Positions 16,953 to 25,230 of a stretch of 50,595 nt of DNA are shown in pieces (the stretch's first letter is position 1; every line of letters starts with the position of its first letter). This stretch comes from Rugamonas aquatica. GTDB taxonomy: Bacteria > Pseudomonadota > Gammaproteobacteria > Burkholderiales > Burkholderiaceae_D. Where the stretch lies: positions 1 through 50,595 of the forward strand of contig NZ_WHUG01000024.1 of the NCBI RefSeq assembly GCF_009380215.1, read 5' to 3'. The notes under the pieces were generated by a model. The model was not told the DNA's origin and did not search any database. It saw only the letters and a program-made list of their open reading frames with translations. A program made the position numbers and the translations under genes.

Positions 16953-18814
16953 CAGAAGGTGAATCCCAGCGAGAAGTGCAAACGATACTTGCGTACCGCG
17001 TGGCCGTAGGCGACGTCCACGTTGATCGGACCGACGGGACTTTTCCAGCGGCCGCCGACGCCGTAGCCGGATTTAGGATGCAGCGCGTTGAAGGTGTCGC
17101 CCGCGTTGCCGGCGTCGTAGAACACCGCCGCGCCGTACGAAGGCTTGAACCAGTACTGGAACTCGGCGCTGCCGGTGGCCAGGTAGCGGCCGCCGGTGAT
17201 GGCGTCGCCCTCGCGCACGCCCAGCTCCTGGAAGGCGTAGCCGCGCACCGACTGGTCGCCGCCTGCGCGGAACAGGTACACCGCCGGTACGCCGACCTTG
17301 TCGCGCGAGGCCAGTCCGCCAAGTTCGGCGCGCAGTATCAGGTTGGTGCTGGTGGTCAGCGGCCGGTACCACACGCCACGCGTATAGCCGCGCACGAAGG
17401 CGCGGTCGGTCAGGACAGGCAGCAGCGCGCCGCCCAACTGCGCGTTGAGCGCGTAGCCCTTGGTCGGGAACAGCAGGTTGTCCAGCTTGCGCCAGGTGAC
17501 GCCGTAGGTCAGCGGCAAACTCTTGCTGGTGCTGGACGGGATGCCGTCCAGCGTCTTGGTTTCGGTCAGCAGCTCCAGCGACAGGCTGCGTTCCAGCAGC
17601 GGCGTGCCCCAGGCGCGCTTGCCGGCCACGCTGGCCACGCTGGTGACTTCACCCGAAATGTCGCTGCGCTCGAACGAGGCGCCGAAGCTGTCGTTGTAGC
17701 CTTCGGCCGTGGTGGGGAAGTAGAAGTCGCTGCGCGCGGTCTGCTTCTTGGTTTCCAGCGTCAGCGCGCTTTTCATGCGCAGGCCGAACACCGACAGGTC
17801 GTCGTAGGTCAGCGAGGCGCGGTTGCCGGTGTTGGTACTGAAACCCAGGCCGGCGCTGACGTTGCGGCGCTTGTTCTCGATCACGCGCACCAGCAGCGGC
17901 AGCGGCGCCATGGCCGCTTCGGCGTTTTGCGCCGGCGTGGCGGCGGCCGCGTCGAGCTGCTCGTTGAGGATGGCGCCCATGTCGGCGCTCACTTCGACGC
18001 TGCTGAAGTAGCCGGTGTCCTGCAGGCGCGATTGGTAGGATTGCAGCGCCGCTTCGCTGTAGTAGTCGCCGGCGTGGATCGGGTTCAGGTTGCGGACGAT
18101 GGCGGCCGGGTAGCGCTTCAAGCCTTCGATGCGCAGTTCGCCGAAGCGCAGCTCCGGGCCGCTGTCGAGCACCACGCGCAGCGCGGCCAGGTGCTGTTCC
18201 GGGTCCACCGTGGCCCGGCTGTCGGTCAGCTGGGCGCGCGGGTAGCGCGTCTGCACCACCTGGCGCAGCAGGCCGCGCTTGGCCTGTTCCCAGTCGGTCT
18301 GGCGGAACACTTCGCCTTTTTTCAGCGTCCATCCGGCCTTCAGTCTGGCGGTGTCGAACTGCTGGTCGGCCGGCAGGCCGGGCGTCGGCGCGAAGCCTTC
18401 CAGCACCAGGTCGATGTCGCCGACCCGCACCGGCTCGCCCGGCTGCACGCTGATCTCGACCTTGGGCGTCTCGCCGTCGCGGTCCAGCCTGGCGCTGACG
18501 ACCGGCGAGTAGTAGCCGTCGGTGGCCACCAGCGTCTTGATCTGCTCGGGCGCGGCGCGCACCAGGCGCAGCAGCTGTTCGCGGTCCATGCGCGGATTGC
18601 CGCGAAAACGCAGCAGGTCCAGGTTTTGTTCCAGCAGTTCCTCCAGCGGGCCGGGAGCGTCGATGTGGACGTCGTACTTCAGGGCCTGGGCGGCGGCGGG
18701 GGCGGCCAGGGCGGCCATGACGCCGGCTGCCGCCAGGCAGGCGGATACTTTTGTCACAACTTGTGCCAAAATTCGTGATCCTGCCAATTTTTTTGCTGGC
18801 AATGCCGGTAACAT
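16952..18814 (-). CDS. tamA: Outer-membrane assembly factor TamA (Omp85 family)
   Basis: A 620-residue Omp85-family protein with a signal peptide (hydrophobic ACLAAAGVMAALAAPAAAQA, cleavage near residue 42). POTRA-like repeats follow up to about residue 300 (YDVHIDAPGPLEELLEQNLD, VDIDLVLEG region, RFGELRIEGLKRYPAAIV). The C-terminal barrel has FRAGGDQSVRGYAFQELG, the conserved loop-6 (V)RGY element, and ends in a strand with LHFSLGFTF and a terminal Phe recognised by the BAM machinery. It should insert autotransporter-like proteins with TamB, whose gene overlaps its stop. The ATG is preceded by GGAG four bases away and sits inside a 12-bp inverted repeat that may control translation. Confidence 0.93.
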   Translation of the reverse strand: MLPALPAKKLAGSRILAQVVTKVSACLAAAGVMAALAAPAAAQALKYDVHIDAPGPLEELLEQNLDLLRFRGNPRMDREQLLRLVRAAPEQIKTLVATDGYYSPVVSARLDRDGETPKVEISVQPGEPVRVGDIDLVLEGFAPTPGLPADQQFDTARLKAGWTLKKGEVFRQTDWEQAKRGLLRQVVQTRYPRAQLTDSRATVDPEQHLAALRVVLDSGPELRFGELRIEGLKRYPAAIVRNLNPIHAGDYYSEAALQSYQSRLQDTGYFSSVEVSADMGAILNEQLDAAAATPAQNAEAAMAPLPLLVRVIENKRRNVSAGLGFSTNTGNRASLTYDDLSVFGLRMKSALTLETKKQTARSDFYFPTTAEGYNDSFGASFERSDISGEVTSVASVAGKRAWGTPLLERSLSLELLTETKTLDGIPSSTSKSLPLTYGVTWRKLDNLLFPTKGYALNAQLGGALLPVLTDRAFVRGYTRGVWYRPLTTSTNLILRAELGGLASRDKVGVPAVYLFRAGGDQSVRGYAFQELGVREGDAITGGRYLATGSAEFQYWFKPSYGAAVFYDAGNAGDTFNALHPKSGYGVGGRWKSPVGPINVDVAYGHAVRKYRLHFSLGFTF

Positions 18815-18854
18815 GAGACTCCATCAGGGTGTACGCTGACAGTCATGTTACCGG
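18805..18854 (-). promoter_or_regulatory. Hairpin covering the tamA start codon
   Basis: CCGGTAACATGA at 18805-18816 is the exact reverse complement of 18843-18854, with a 26-base loop. In the tamA transcript the 3' arm contains the ATG (18814-18812), so the start codon could be paired, while the GGAG ribosome binding site falls at the loop edge. It may equally be a DNA operator in the tamA-queC divergent region. Confidence 0.45.
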
Positions 18855-18921
18855 ATTGCCTCAAAAGATGGCGTACTAATAACGTTGCAACGCCCTGCAA
18901 GCCCCTTGAAAGAATAAAGCA

Positions 18922-19629
18922 ATGCTGCCTACCGATTCCGCCCTGGTCCTGTTTAGCGGTGGCCAAGATTCCACCACCTGCCTGGCCTGGGCGCTGAAGC
19001 ACTACGCGCGCGTGGAAACCATAGGCTTCGACTACGGCCAGCGCCACGCCGTCGAGCTGACCGTGCGCCCGTCCGTGATCGCCAGCCTGCGCGCCCACTC
19101 GCCCGAATGGAACGCCAAGCTGGGCGAAGACCATATGATCGACCTGTCGCTGATCTCCGAGATTTCGCAGACCGCGATGACGCACGATATCGCCATCGAA
19201 ACCCAGGCCAACGGCTTGCCAAACACCTTCGTCCCCGGCCGCAACCTGCTGTTCATGACGGTGGCCGCCACCGTGGCCTATCGCCGCGGCCTGACGGTGC
19301 TGGTCGGCGGCATGTGCGAGACCGATTTCTCCGGCTATCCGGACTGCCGCGACGACACCATGAAGGCGCTGCAAGTGGCGCTCAACCTCGGCATGGATAC
19401 GCGTCTGAAGCTGGAAACCCCGCTGATGTGGCGCGACAAGCGCCAGACCTGGGCGCTGGCGCAGGAGCTGGGCGGCCAGGCGCTGGTCGACCTGATCCGC
19501 GACGGCACGCACACCTGCTACCTGGGCGAGCGCGGCGCGCTGCACGACTGGGGTTACGGCTGCGGCACCTGCCCGGCCTGCGCGCTGCGCGCGCGCGGCT
19601 ACCGCCAGTTCGTGGGCAGCGAGGTGTAA
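18922..19629 (+). CDS. queC: 7-cyano-7-deazaguanine synthase QueC
   Basis: A 235-residue QueC, which converts 7-carboxy-7-deazaguanine to preQ0 using ATP and ammonia in queuosine tRNA-modification synthesis. The PP-loop SGGQDS is at residues 12-17, followed by TTCLAWALKHY. FDYGQRH, PNTFVPGRNLLF and GGMCETDFSGYPDCRD are family hallmarks. The zinc-binding cysteines sit in CYLGERG and GYGCGTCPACALR near the C-terminus. Length is normal for the family. It is divergent from tamA. The downstream diguanylate cyclase ATG follows the stop directly, so both are probably in one transcript. No preQ1 riboswitch-like leader was seen. Confidence 0.96.
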   Translation: MLPTDSALVLFSGGQDSTTCLAWALKHYARVETIGFDYGQRHAVELTVRPSVIASLRAHSPEWNAKLGEDHMIDLSLISEISQTAMTHDIAIETQANGLPNTFVPGRNLLFMTVAATVAYRRGLTVLVGGMCETDFSGYPDCRDDTMKALQVALNLGMDTRLKLETPLMWRDKRQTWALAQELGGQALVDLIRDGTHTCYLGERGALHDWGYGCGTCPACALRARGYRQFVGSEV

Positions 19630-22600
19630 ATGACCGCCGGCGCCCGGGTCAGGCTGCGCCGGTTATTACAGGGGCTGTCCACGCCGGGCGCCCTGACGGT
19701 GGCGGTGCTGGCCGGTTGCCTGGGCGCCACCGCCTTGCTGTGGCAGGGCGCGCGCCAGGATGCGGTGCAGGATGCGCAGGCTGATTTCGACAGCCGCGTG
19801 CGCGAGCTGGTCAACAATCTCGACCAGCGCATGCAGACCTATGTGCAGGTGCTGTACGGCGTGCAGGGCTTGTTCGCCAGCTCCGCCAAGGTCGAGCGCG
19901 ACGAATTCCGCACCTATCTGGCCGGGCAGAACCTGAACCTGCATTTCCCCGGCATCCGCGGCCTCGGCTACATGCCGCTGGTGACGCCGGCCCAGCGCGC
20001 CGGCCACGAGCGCGCGCTGCGCCAGGGCGGCTTTCCCGCCTACCGCATCCGGCCGGACGTTGCGCGCGATTGGTATGCGCCCATCGTGTATATCGAACCC
20101 TTCAGCGACAACAATCAGCGCGCCTTCGGCTTCGATGTCGCCTCGGAGGCGGTGCGGCGCGCCGTGCTGGAGCAGGCGCGCGATTCCGGCCTGCCCGCCG
20201 TCAGCGGCAAGATACGGCTGGTGCAGGAAGAGGTCGAACCGGCCCAGTCCGGTTTTCTGATGGTGTTGCCGCTGTACCGCCACGGGCTGGCGGCCGACAC
20301 CCTGGCCGCGCGCCGCGCCGCCATCGAGGGCTGGGTGTATGCGCCGTTCCGCATGGGCGACCTGATGGCGGGGCTGGGCGGTCCGCGCGCCGCCGTGCTG
20401 GACGTGGAGATCTACGACGGCGAGGCGGTCGCCGCATCCGCGCGCATGTACGACAGCCATCCCGCCATCGGCGCGCAGCCGCATGGCAGCGTGCAGCAGA
20501 TCAGCGTCGGCGGCCACCGCTGGACGCTGCGCATCAGCGCCGTGCCCGGCGTCGCGCCGCTGCACGACAAGGCGGCGCCGATCGCCGCCGCCGGTGTGCT
20601 GCTGAGCGCGCTGCTGGCCGGCCTGACCTGGCTGCTGGCGCGCGGCCGCGTGCGGGCCCGCGATGCGCTGGCGCGCGCCGAGGTGCTGGCCCGCGAGTTG
20701 CAGGAAGGCCAGTCCACGCTGCTGGTGCTGGCCGATGGCGCCCAGCGCAGCCAGGCGATGTTGCGCAGCATCCTCGATTCGACCGTCGACGGCATCCTGG
20801 TCGACAATCTGCACGGCGGCGTGCTGAACGCCAACCGCCGCTTCCGCGAACTGTGGAACCTGCCCGAACATCTGGACTGGCAGGCCGACGGCGCGGCGCT
20901 GATGGCGCACATGGCGCGGCAGATGCTGCATCCGGGCCAGGCGATGTTGCTGTCGCCGCAGCAGTTGCCGCTGCCGGGCCTGCCAGCGGCCAGCCAGCTC
21001 GAATTGCTGCACCTGAAGGATGGCCGCGTGCTGGAGCAGCACACGCGCCGCCTGCAGCTGGGCAGCGAGCCGGCGCGGCTGTGGTCGTTCCGCGATATCA
21101 CCGAGCGCACCCAGGGCGAGCAGCGCGAGCGGACCCGGCGCCAGGTGCTCGAATTGCTGGCCACCGGGGCGCCGCTGCAAACCATCCTGGAGAGCGTGGT
21201 GCAGGGCGTCGAGGCGGGCAACGAGGACATGTTGTGCAGCATCCTGCTGCTCGACGAGCGGGGCGAGCATCTGCTGGTCGGCGCCGCGCCCAGCCTGCCG
21301 GCCTTCTTCAACGCGGCCGTGCACGGCCGCTCCATCCACAGCGGCCAGGGCGCCTGCGCGCAGGCGGTGCTGACGCGCAGCCGCGTGATCGTCGAGGATA
21401 TCCGCCACGCGCCGGCCTGGCTGGAGTACCGCGACCTGGCGCTGCAGGCGCGGCTGGGGTCGTGCTGGTCCGATCCGATCTTCGGCGCCGCCGGCAATGT
21501 GCTGGGCGCCTTCGCCATCTACCACCGCGATGCGCGCCTGCCCAGCCTGGCCCACATGGCGCTGATCGAGCAAGCCGCGCGGCTGGCCGGCATCGCCATC
21601 GAGCAGGCCCGGGCGACGGTGGCGCTGCGCGCCGGCGAGGCCCGCTTCCGCAGCCTGTACGACCATGCGCCGGTGGCGCTGTGGGAGCAGGACTGGTCCG
21701 GCGTGCGCGCCGCGCTGGCCGAGCTGGAGTTGTCCGGCGTCGACGACCTGGGCCGCTATCTGCAAGCCAACGCCAGCCAGCTGCGGCGCCTGGCGGGGCT
21801 GGTGCGCATCGTCGACGCCAACGCTGCCGCGCTGGCGCAGGTGGGGATGGCGCCGGGGCGCAAGGATTTGTCACAGCTGAGCCTGGCGCAAAACTTCGAC
21901 CAGGCCGCCATGCCCAGCTTTGCGCTGGCGCTGACCGCGCTGGCCCAGGGCCAGCATTTCTTCGCCTGCGAGGCCAGCTTCGAGCGGCTCGACGGCGTGG
22001 CCCGGCTCAACGTGCTGACCCTGCTGGTGATGCCGGGCCATACGCACAGCCTCGATTTCGTCATCGTTTCGACCCTGGACGTGACCGAGCGGCGCCGCAT
22101 GGACGACGAGCTGCGCCTGCTGGCCACCACCGATTTCCTCACCGGCTTGCCGAACCGGCGCGAGTTCATGCGCCGGCTGGAGGATGAGCACGGCCGCGTG
22201 CAGCGCGATGTCGAAGCCTGCGCCACGGTGTTGCTGCTCGATGTGGACCACTTCAAGCGCATCAACGACGAGCACGGCCACGCGGCCGGCGACGCCGTGC
22301 TGCGCCAGCTGGGCGCGCTGATGCGCGACGGCCAGCGCAAGATCGACATGCTGGGCCGCATCGGCGGCGAGGAATTCGCGGTGCTGTTGCCGGGCACGGC
22401 GCTGGACGCGGGGGCGGTGTTTGCCGAGCGTTTGCGCCAGCGCGTGGCCGAGGCGGCGATGCGGCTCGACGATGGCGTGCTGTTGACGGTGACGGTGAGT
22501 ATCGGGATCGCGGCGATGGGCCGGGCCGACAGCGCTGGCGATGCGGCGTTGCGGCGGGCCGACCAGGCGCTGTACTGTGCCAAGCGCGGCGGCCGCAACC

Positions 22601-22665
22601 GGGTGGAACTGCTCGATGTCGAGGCGGATCGGCCGGGAGTTCAGGTCCCGGCCGCTTCCGATTGA
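19630..22665 (+). CDS. CHASE-PAS-GAF-PAS diguanylate cyclase (GGEEF)
   Basis: A 1,011-residue membrane-bound diguanylate cyclase making cyclic di-GMP. In order: TM helix about 20-40; periplasmic CHASE domain about 75-270 (FPGIRGLGYMPLVTP, YAPIVYIEPFSDNNQRAFGF); TM helix 318-337; PAS about 375-500; GAF about 505-665; a second PAS-like region about 672-825; and the GGDEF domain from about 830. TDFLTGLPNRREF, DVDHFKRINDEHGHAAGD and GGEEF at 912-916 are intact, so it should be active. RKID at 903-906, five residues before GGEEF, is a complete inhibitory I-site for product feedback. The CHASE domain suggests it senses a small extracytoplasmic ligand. The ATG follows the queC stop with no gap; the ribosome binding site GAGG is inside queC. 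Confidence 0.93.
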   Translation: MTAGARVRLRRLLQGLSTPGALTVAVLAGCLGATALLWQGARQDAVQDAQADFDSRVRELVNNLDQRMQTYVQVLYGVQGLFASSAKVERDEFRTYLAGQNLNLHFPGIRGLGYMPLVTPAQRAGHERALRQGGFPAYRIRPDVARDWYAPIVYIEPFSDNNQRAFGFDVASEAVRRAVLEQARDSGLPAVSGKIRLVQEEVEPAQSGFLMVLPLYRHGLAADTLAARRAAIEGWVYAPFRMGDLMAGLGGPRAAVLDVEIYDGEAVAASARMYDSHPAIGAQPHGSVQQISVGGHRWTLRISAVPGVAPLHDKAAPIAAAGVLLSALLAGLTWLLARGRVRARDALARAEVLARELQEGQSTLLVLADGAQRSQAMLRSILDSTVDGILVDNLHGGVLNANRRFRELWNLPEHLDWQADGAALMAHMARQMLHPGQAMLLSPQQLPLPGLPAASQLELLHLKDGRVLEQHTRRLQLGSEPARLWSFRDITERTQGEQRERTRRQVLELLATGAPLQTILESVVQGVEAGNEDMLCSILLLDERGEHLLVGAAPSLPAFFNAAVHGRSIHSGQGACAQAVLTRSRVIVEDIRHAPAWLEYRDLALQARLGSCWSDPIFGAAGNVLGAFAIYHRDARLPSLAHMALIEQAARLAGIAIEQARATVALRAGEARFRSLYDHAPVALWEQDWSGVRAALAELELSGVDDLGRYLQANASQLRRLAGLVRIVDANAAALAQVGMAPGRKDLSQLSLAQNFDQAAMPSFALALTALAQGQHFFACEASFERLDGVARLNVLTLLVMPGHTHSLDFVIVSTLDVTERRRMDDELRLLATTDFLTGLPNRREFMRRLEDEHGRVQRDVEACATVLLLDVDHFKRINDEHGHAAGDAVLRQLGALMRDGQRKIDMLGRIGGEEFAVLLPGTALDAGAVFAERLRQRVAEAAMRLDDGVLLTVTVSIGIAAMGRADSAGDAALRRADQALYCAKRGGRNRVELLDVEADRPGVQVPAASD

Positions 22666-22691
22666 AACTGTGGTGCGGGGTGGCGGCTGGT

Positions 22692-23084
22692 TCAGACCGC
22701 GTGTTCCAGCGCCGCGTGCCGGTGTTGCTTGCGGCTGCGGTTGCGGAAGATCCAGTAGATGCCGATCGGGATCAGCAGCGGCAGCAGCAGGGGCGAGACG
22801 GCCGCCGCGACCACCACCGCCAGCAGCACCATGCCGCTGATCATCAGGATGCCGAGGCCGGCGAACAGCACGCCGACGAACACGGCCGCGCAGGTGATGG
22901 CCACGGTGGCGATCAGCAGGCCGCCGCCGGCAAACACGGTACCGAGCAGGAAGCCCAGCGGGCCGTCGATCTCGTCGCCGTCGATGTTGACCTGCATGCC
23001 GTCACCGAAGATGGCCTGCCATGCGGCGACGGCCAGCAGGGTGACGAAGGCTGCGAATACCAGTTTTTTAGCGGTGATTTTCAT
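22692..23084 (-). CDS. Small hydrophobic membrane protein
   Basis: A 130-residue protein with a basic start and hydrophobic segments LVFAAFVTLLAVAAWQAIF, LLGTVFAGGGLLIATVAI, AAVFVGVLFAGLGILMISG and VVVAAAVSPLLLPLLIPIGIY, ending in a basic tail (FRNRSRKQHRHAA). It should be an inner-membrane protein with three or four helices. A short polar loop, DGMQVNIDGDEIDGP, is probably periplasmic. I do not recognise a named family. A GAGG ribosome binding site lies six bases before the ATG. Its stop lies 26 bases from the convergent diguanylate cyclase gene. Confidence 0.75.
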   Translation of the reverse strand: MKITAKKLVFAAFVTLLAVAAWQAIFGDGMQVNIDGDEIDGPLGFLLGTVFAGGGLLIATVAITCAAVFVGVLFAGLGILMISGMVLLAVVVAAAVSPLLLPLLIPIGIYWIFRNRSRKQHRHAALEHAV

Positions 23085-23240
23085 GGCTGACCTCGGTGGT
23101 TAGGTGGTTCTGTTCTGCTTGTGCCGTTTGGCATGGTTGAACTGTAGCGAGCGCGCCCGGCGCCAGCCAGCGGATTGCGACAGACCGGCAAATTGGCGGC
23201 ATGGAATGCGTATCAGGCGCGCCGAGCGGAGGATTGTTCC

Positions 23241-23268
23241 TTGATTTAAAGTTATCCCTGCCTATACT
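23241..23268 (+). promoter_or_regulatory. Sigma-70 promoter for the small Pro-rich gene at 23301
   Basis: TTGATT at 23241-23246 and TATACT at 23263-23268 are spaced 16 bases. Transcription would begin near 23275, and an AGGGAGG ribosome binding site (23286-23292) leads to the ATG at 23301. The whole set supports a real, expressed short gene. Confidence 0.5.
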
Positions 23269-23300
23269 GATAACCTGACCAGTGCAGGGAGGGCTTTAAC

Positions 23301-23546
23301 ATGGCTAGTCCAGAATTAATCGGGGGTCAATCGATATCCTCGGTGTGTCACCGGAGGCAGCGCCAGCGTAGCGCCCAGCATCTGTCCGGCGGAGGACCCA
23401 AAGGGCCGCCCTCGGCGCCGCCCACGATACCGCCTATCATCATTACACCGTTCAGCTATCAGATGCCGGAGCCGGCCATCGATCCGCGCATCACGCCGCT
23501 GCGGCCGCCGATCATGCCGCCGCCGCGGCCCTGCATTTCCTGCTGA
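23301..23546 (+). CDS. Small Pro-rich protein (81 aa)
   Basis: An 81-residue protein with a strong AGGGAGG ribosome binding site and a recognisable promoter. The first 30 residues are polar (CHRRQRQRSAQHL), and the rest is proline-rich: GPPSAPPTIPPIIITPF, then MPEPAIDPRITPLRPP and a PPPRPCISC end. There is no signal peptide or membrane helix and no named family. It could be a small secreted or surface-binding peptide, or a modified-peptide precursor given the conserved-looking CISC tail. Function is unknown. A bidirectional terminator lies 36 bases after the stop and is shared with the convergent PEP-CTERM gene. Confidence 0.5.
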   Translation: MASPELIGGQSISSVCHRRQRQRSAQHLSGGGPKGPPSAPPTIPPIIITPFSYQMPEPAIDPRITPLRPPIMPPPRPCISC

Positions 23547-23576
23547 CCATTCCCGGCTGCCGCCGCTGGCGGCGGA

Positions 23577-23608
23577 CGAAAAAAAGCCCGCATCGCGCGG
23601 GCTTTTGT
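23577..23608. terminator. Bidirectional Rho-independent terminator
   Basis: The stem AAAAGCCCGC (23582-23591) pairs with GCGGGCTTTT (23597-23606), loop of five. On the minus strand it ends in a run of seven T, a strong terminator for the PEP-CTERM gene. On the plus strand the T-run is four long and serves the small Pro-rich gene. Confidence 0.85.
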
Positions 23609-23622
23609 GCTGGCTGCGGTGT

Positions 23623-24192
23623 TCAGCGGCGGGCGTAGCGGCGGGCGCCGATGCCCAGCAAGCCCAGTCCCGCCAGCATCATGGCGTAGGTTTCCGGTTC
23701 CGGCACCGGCGGCATGGTGTACACGCTCAGCTTGTACAGGCCGGCGTTCGAGCTGGCCTGCAGCTGGGTGAAGAACTTGTCGATGCCGCTGCCGCCGTTG
23801 AACTGGTAAAACGCCGTGCCGTTGCCCGGACCGCCGTTGCCGTTGCCGAAGTGCAGGCCGACGATGACATTGCCGGTCAGCAGGTGGTTGAAGTCGTAGG
23901 TCGTGACGTGGGTCGACGGATTCGCGGCGACGTTGATCGACTCGATCGGCGCGCCGGTCTGGCCGGGGAAGGCGAATTGCGTCGCCAGGATGTTTTTGAC
24001 CGTCAGCGTGTCGGCCGGTGAATTGTTGATCAGGTTGCCCGCGACATAGCCGTAGCATTTCGAGACCGTCACGCCCGGAATCTCGAAGTAGATATCGGTC
24101 ACGCTGCAGGCGGCCAGCGGGGCGCTCGCCGATGCGACACCGGACATGGCGAACATGGCGACGGCCGCTATTTTGGGAAGCAGTGCTTTCAT
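23623..24192 (-). CDS. PEP-CTERM sorting domain protein
   Basis: A 189-residue exported protein with a signal peptide (LPKIAAVAMFAMSGVASASA). The C-terminal sorting region has VPEPETYAMMLAGLGLLGI, then a basic end RRYARR, the tripartite PEP-CTERM tag. Exosortase (EpsH-like) cuts such tags and anchors or releases the protein in exopolysaccharide-producing bacteria. The middle domain is Gly/Asn-rich beta structure (FGNGNGGPGNGTAFYQFNGG) with two cysteines near the N-terminus (AACSVTD, VSKCYGY). The second Met (24192) is preferred because AAAAGGG lies six bases upstream; the Met at 24198 has it directly adjacent. The gap to the next upstream PEP-CTERM gene is 12 bases. Confidence 0.88.
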   Translation of the reverse strand: MKALLPKIAAVAMFAMSGVASASAPLAACSVTDIYFEIPGVTVSKCYGYVAGNLINNSPADTLTVKNILATQFAFPGQTGAPIESINVAANPSTHVTTYDFNHLLTGNVIVGLHFGNGNGGPGNGTAFYQFNGGSGIDKFFTQLQASSNAGLYKLSVYTMPPVPEPETYAMMLAGLGLLGIGARRYARR

Positions 24193-24204
24193 GTCCATCC
24201 CTTT

Positions 24205-24864
24205 TCAGTAAAAGCGTGGCGTGGCCTGGTCGCGCTCGCGGCGGCTGGCGAAGCCCAGCAGGCCGAGGCCGGTCAACAGCATGGCGTAGGTCTCCGGTTC
24301 GGGGACGGCGGCGATGTAGGAATGGTTGTCCGATTCGAAGGCGTTCTGGTTGGCCGAGAACGTGACCTTGGTGATGTGCGTGCCGGCGGTGGTGAAGAAG
24401 TTCATGTAGAAGCCGACCGCCTGATTGCCGTTGGCCATCAGGCTGGCGGCGCCCGCCATCGCGATGCCATTGATCTGCAGCACCATCGTGTTACCGCTGT
24501 ACATGGTCACGATGTTGTAGTCGTCGGGCGAACCCATGTAGTAGCCGAAATAGTCCACGCCGTTGCCGCCGAAGGTGACGCTGGACGACGAAGGCTGGCC
24601 GTTGCTGATGCCGACCGAGAAGAAGGCGGTCGGGTCGCCCGGCGGCTGGGCCGCATAGCCGGGATTGCCTGGCGAAGGGATCAGCGCGCCCAGCTGATCG
24701 TAGGTGGCGAAACCGATCGGCAGCAGGCCGTCGTCGAAGGTGTTGGTGGTGACGCCGCCGACACCGGAAGTGGGGCCGGCCGAGGCGTTGTAGATGACAC
24801 CGGCGTTGGCGCTGAAAGCTGCGCCTGCCAGACCGATGGCCAGCAGGGTTTTGGAGATAGACAT
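24205..24864 (-). CDS. PEP-CTERM sorting domain protein
   Basis: A 219-residue protein starting MSISKTLLAIGLAGAAF with a signal peptide cleaved near SANAG. It ends in the PEP-CTERM tag VPEPETYAMLLTGLGLLGF, a basic ASRRER cluster and a short extra tail (DQATPRFY) not usual for the family. The central domain is a beta-rich region of PEP-CTERM type (GGNGVDYFGYYMGSPDD, TVFSANQNAFESDNHSYIAA-like strands), probably extracellular and polymer-associated. The start at 24864 is chosen over an upstream in-frame Met because AAGGA lies nine bases before it and the signal peptide begins there. It lies upstream of the other PEP-CTERM gene in the same direction. Confidence 0.88.
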   Translation of the reverse strand: MSISKTLLAIGLAGAAFSANAGVIYNASAGPTSGVGGVTTNTFDDGLLPIGFATYDQLGALIPSPGNPGYAAQPPGDPTAFFSVGISNGQPSSSSVTFGGNGVDYFGYYMGSPDDYNIVTMYSGNTMVLQINGIAMAGAASLMANGNQAVGFYMNFFTTAGTHITKVTFSANQNAFESDNHSYIAAVPEPETYAMLLTGLGLLGFASRRERDQATPRFY

Positions 24865-25230
24865 TTTGGACGTTCCTTGTTGAGAGGTCGCTAGTTGTTG
24901 AAACCGGACTTTCACTTTTATTAACTACTGGAAACTGGTGATTCAAGATTGATAATAGTCATGTTCCCTTGCCAATGCTTGGTGAGATTTAGAGAGTTTC
25001 ATCGGTTTTTGTGAATTTCCGCCGGGATTTGTTACGCCGGAGCTGGAAACGGGCCGCCAAGCCCGTGGCCGGGGCGGGGTATGCCGTGGATGTCAAAAAC
25101 ACAATTGCCGTTGTGTTTAATACACAGCCGGGCGGCCAGAGTTTTTGCACCATTGCTGACTTTCTATTGTTGTTACGGGGCGGGCCGCTTATCATTTCAC
25201 CCCAGCCAACTTTCAGCACGAGCCATCAGC
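24865..25230. other. 366-bp intergenic region with promoter and inverted repeat
   Basis: No gene is evident. The left part is AT-rich and carries a minus-strand promoter for the PEP-CTERM gene. The centre has AAACACAA at 25097-25104 and its exact reverse complement TTGTGTTT at 25111-25118, six bases apart, overlapping a second small palindrome (TGTGT-TTAAT-ACACA, 25112-25126). These may be operators for the gene at 25231. Nothing else was recognised. Confidence 0.5.
24918..24946 (-). promoter_or_regulatory. Candidate sigma-70 promoter for the PEP-CTERM gene
   Basis: On the minus strand TTGAAT (24946-24941) and TAATAA (24923-24918) are separated by 17 bases. They lie about 55 bases before the start at 24864. 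Confidence 0.4.

Noticed and set aside
16976..18778. Long plus-strand frame opposite tamA
   Set aside because: It is a shadow of the Omp85 coding sequence with no signal peptide or motif.
18855..18921. preQ1 riboswitch before queC
   Set aside because: The short leader does not show the compact H-type pseudoknot pattern; only an inverted repeat near tamA was seen.
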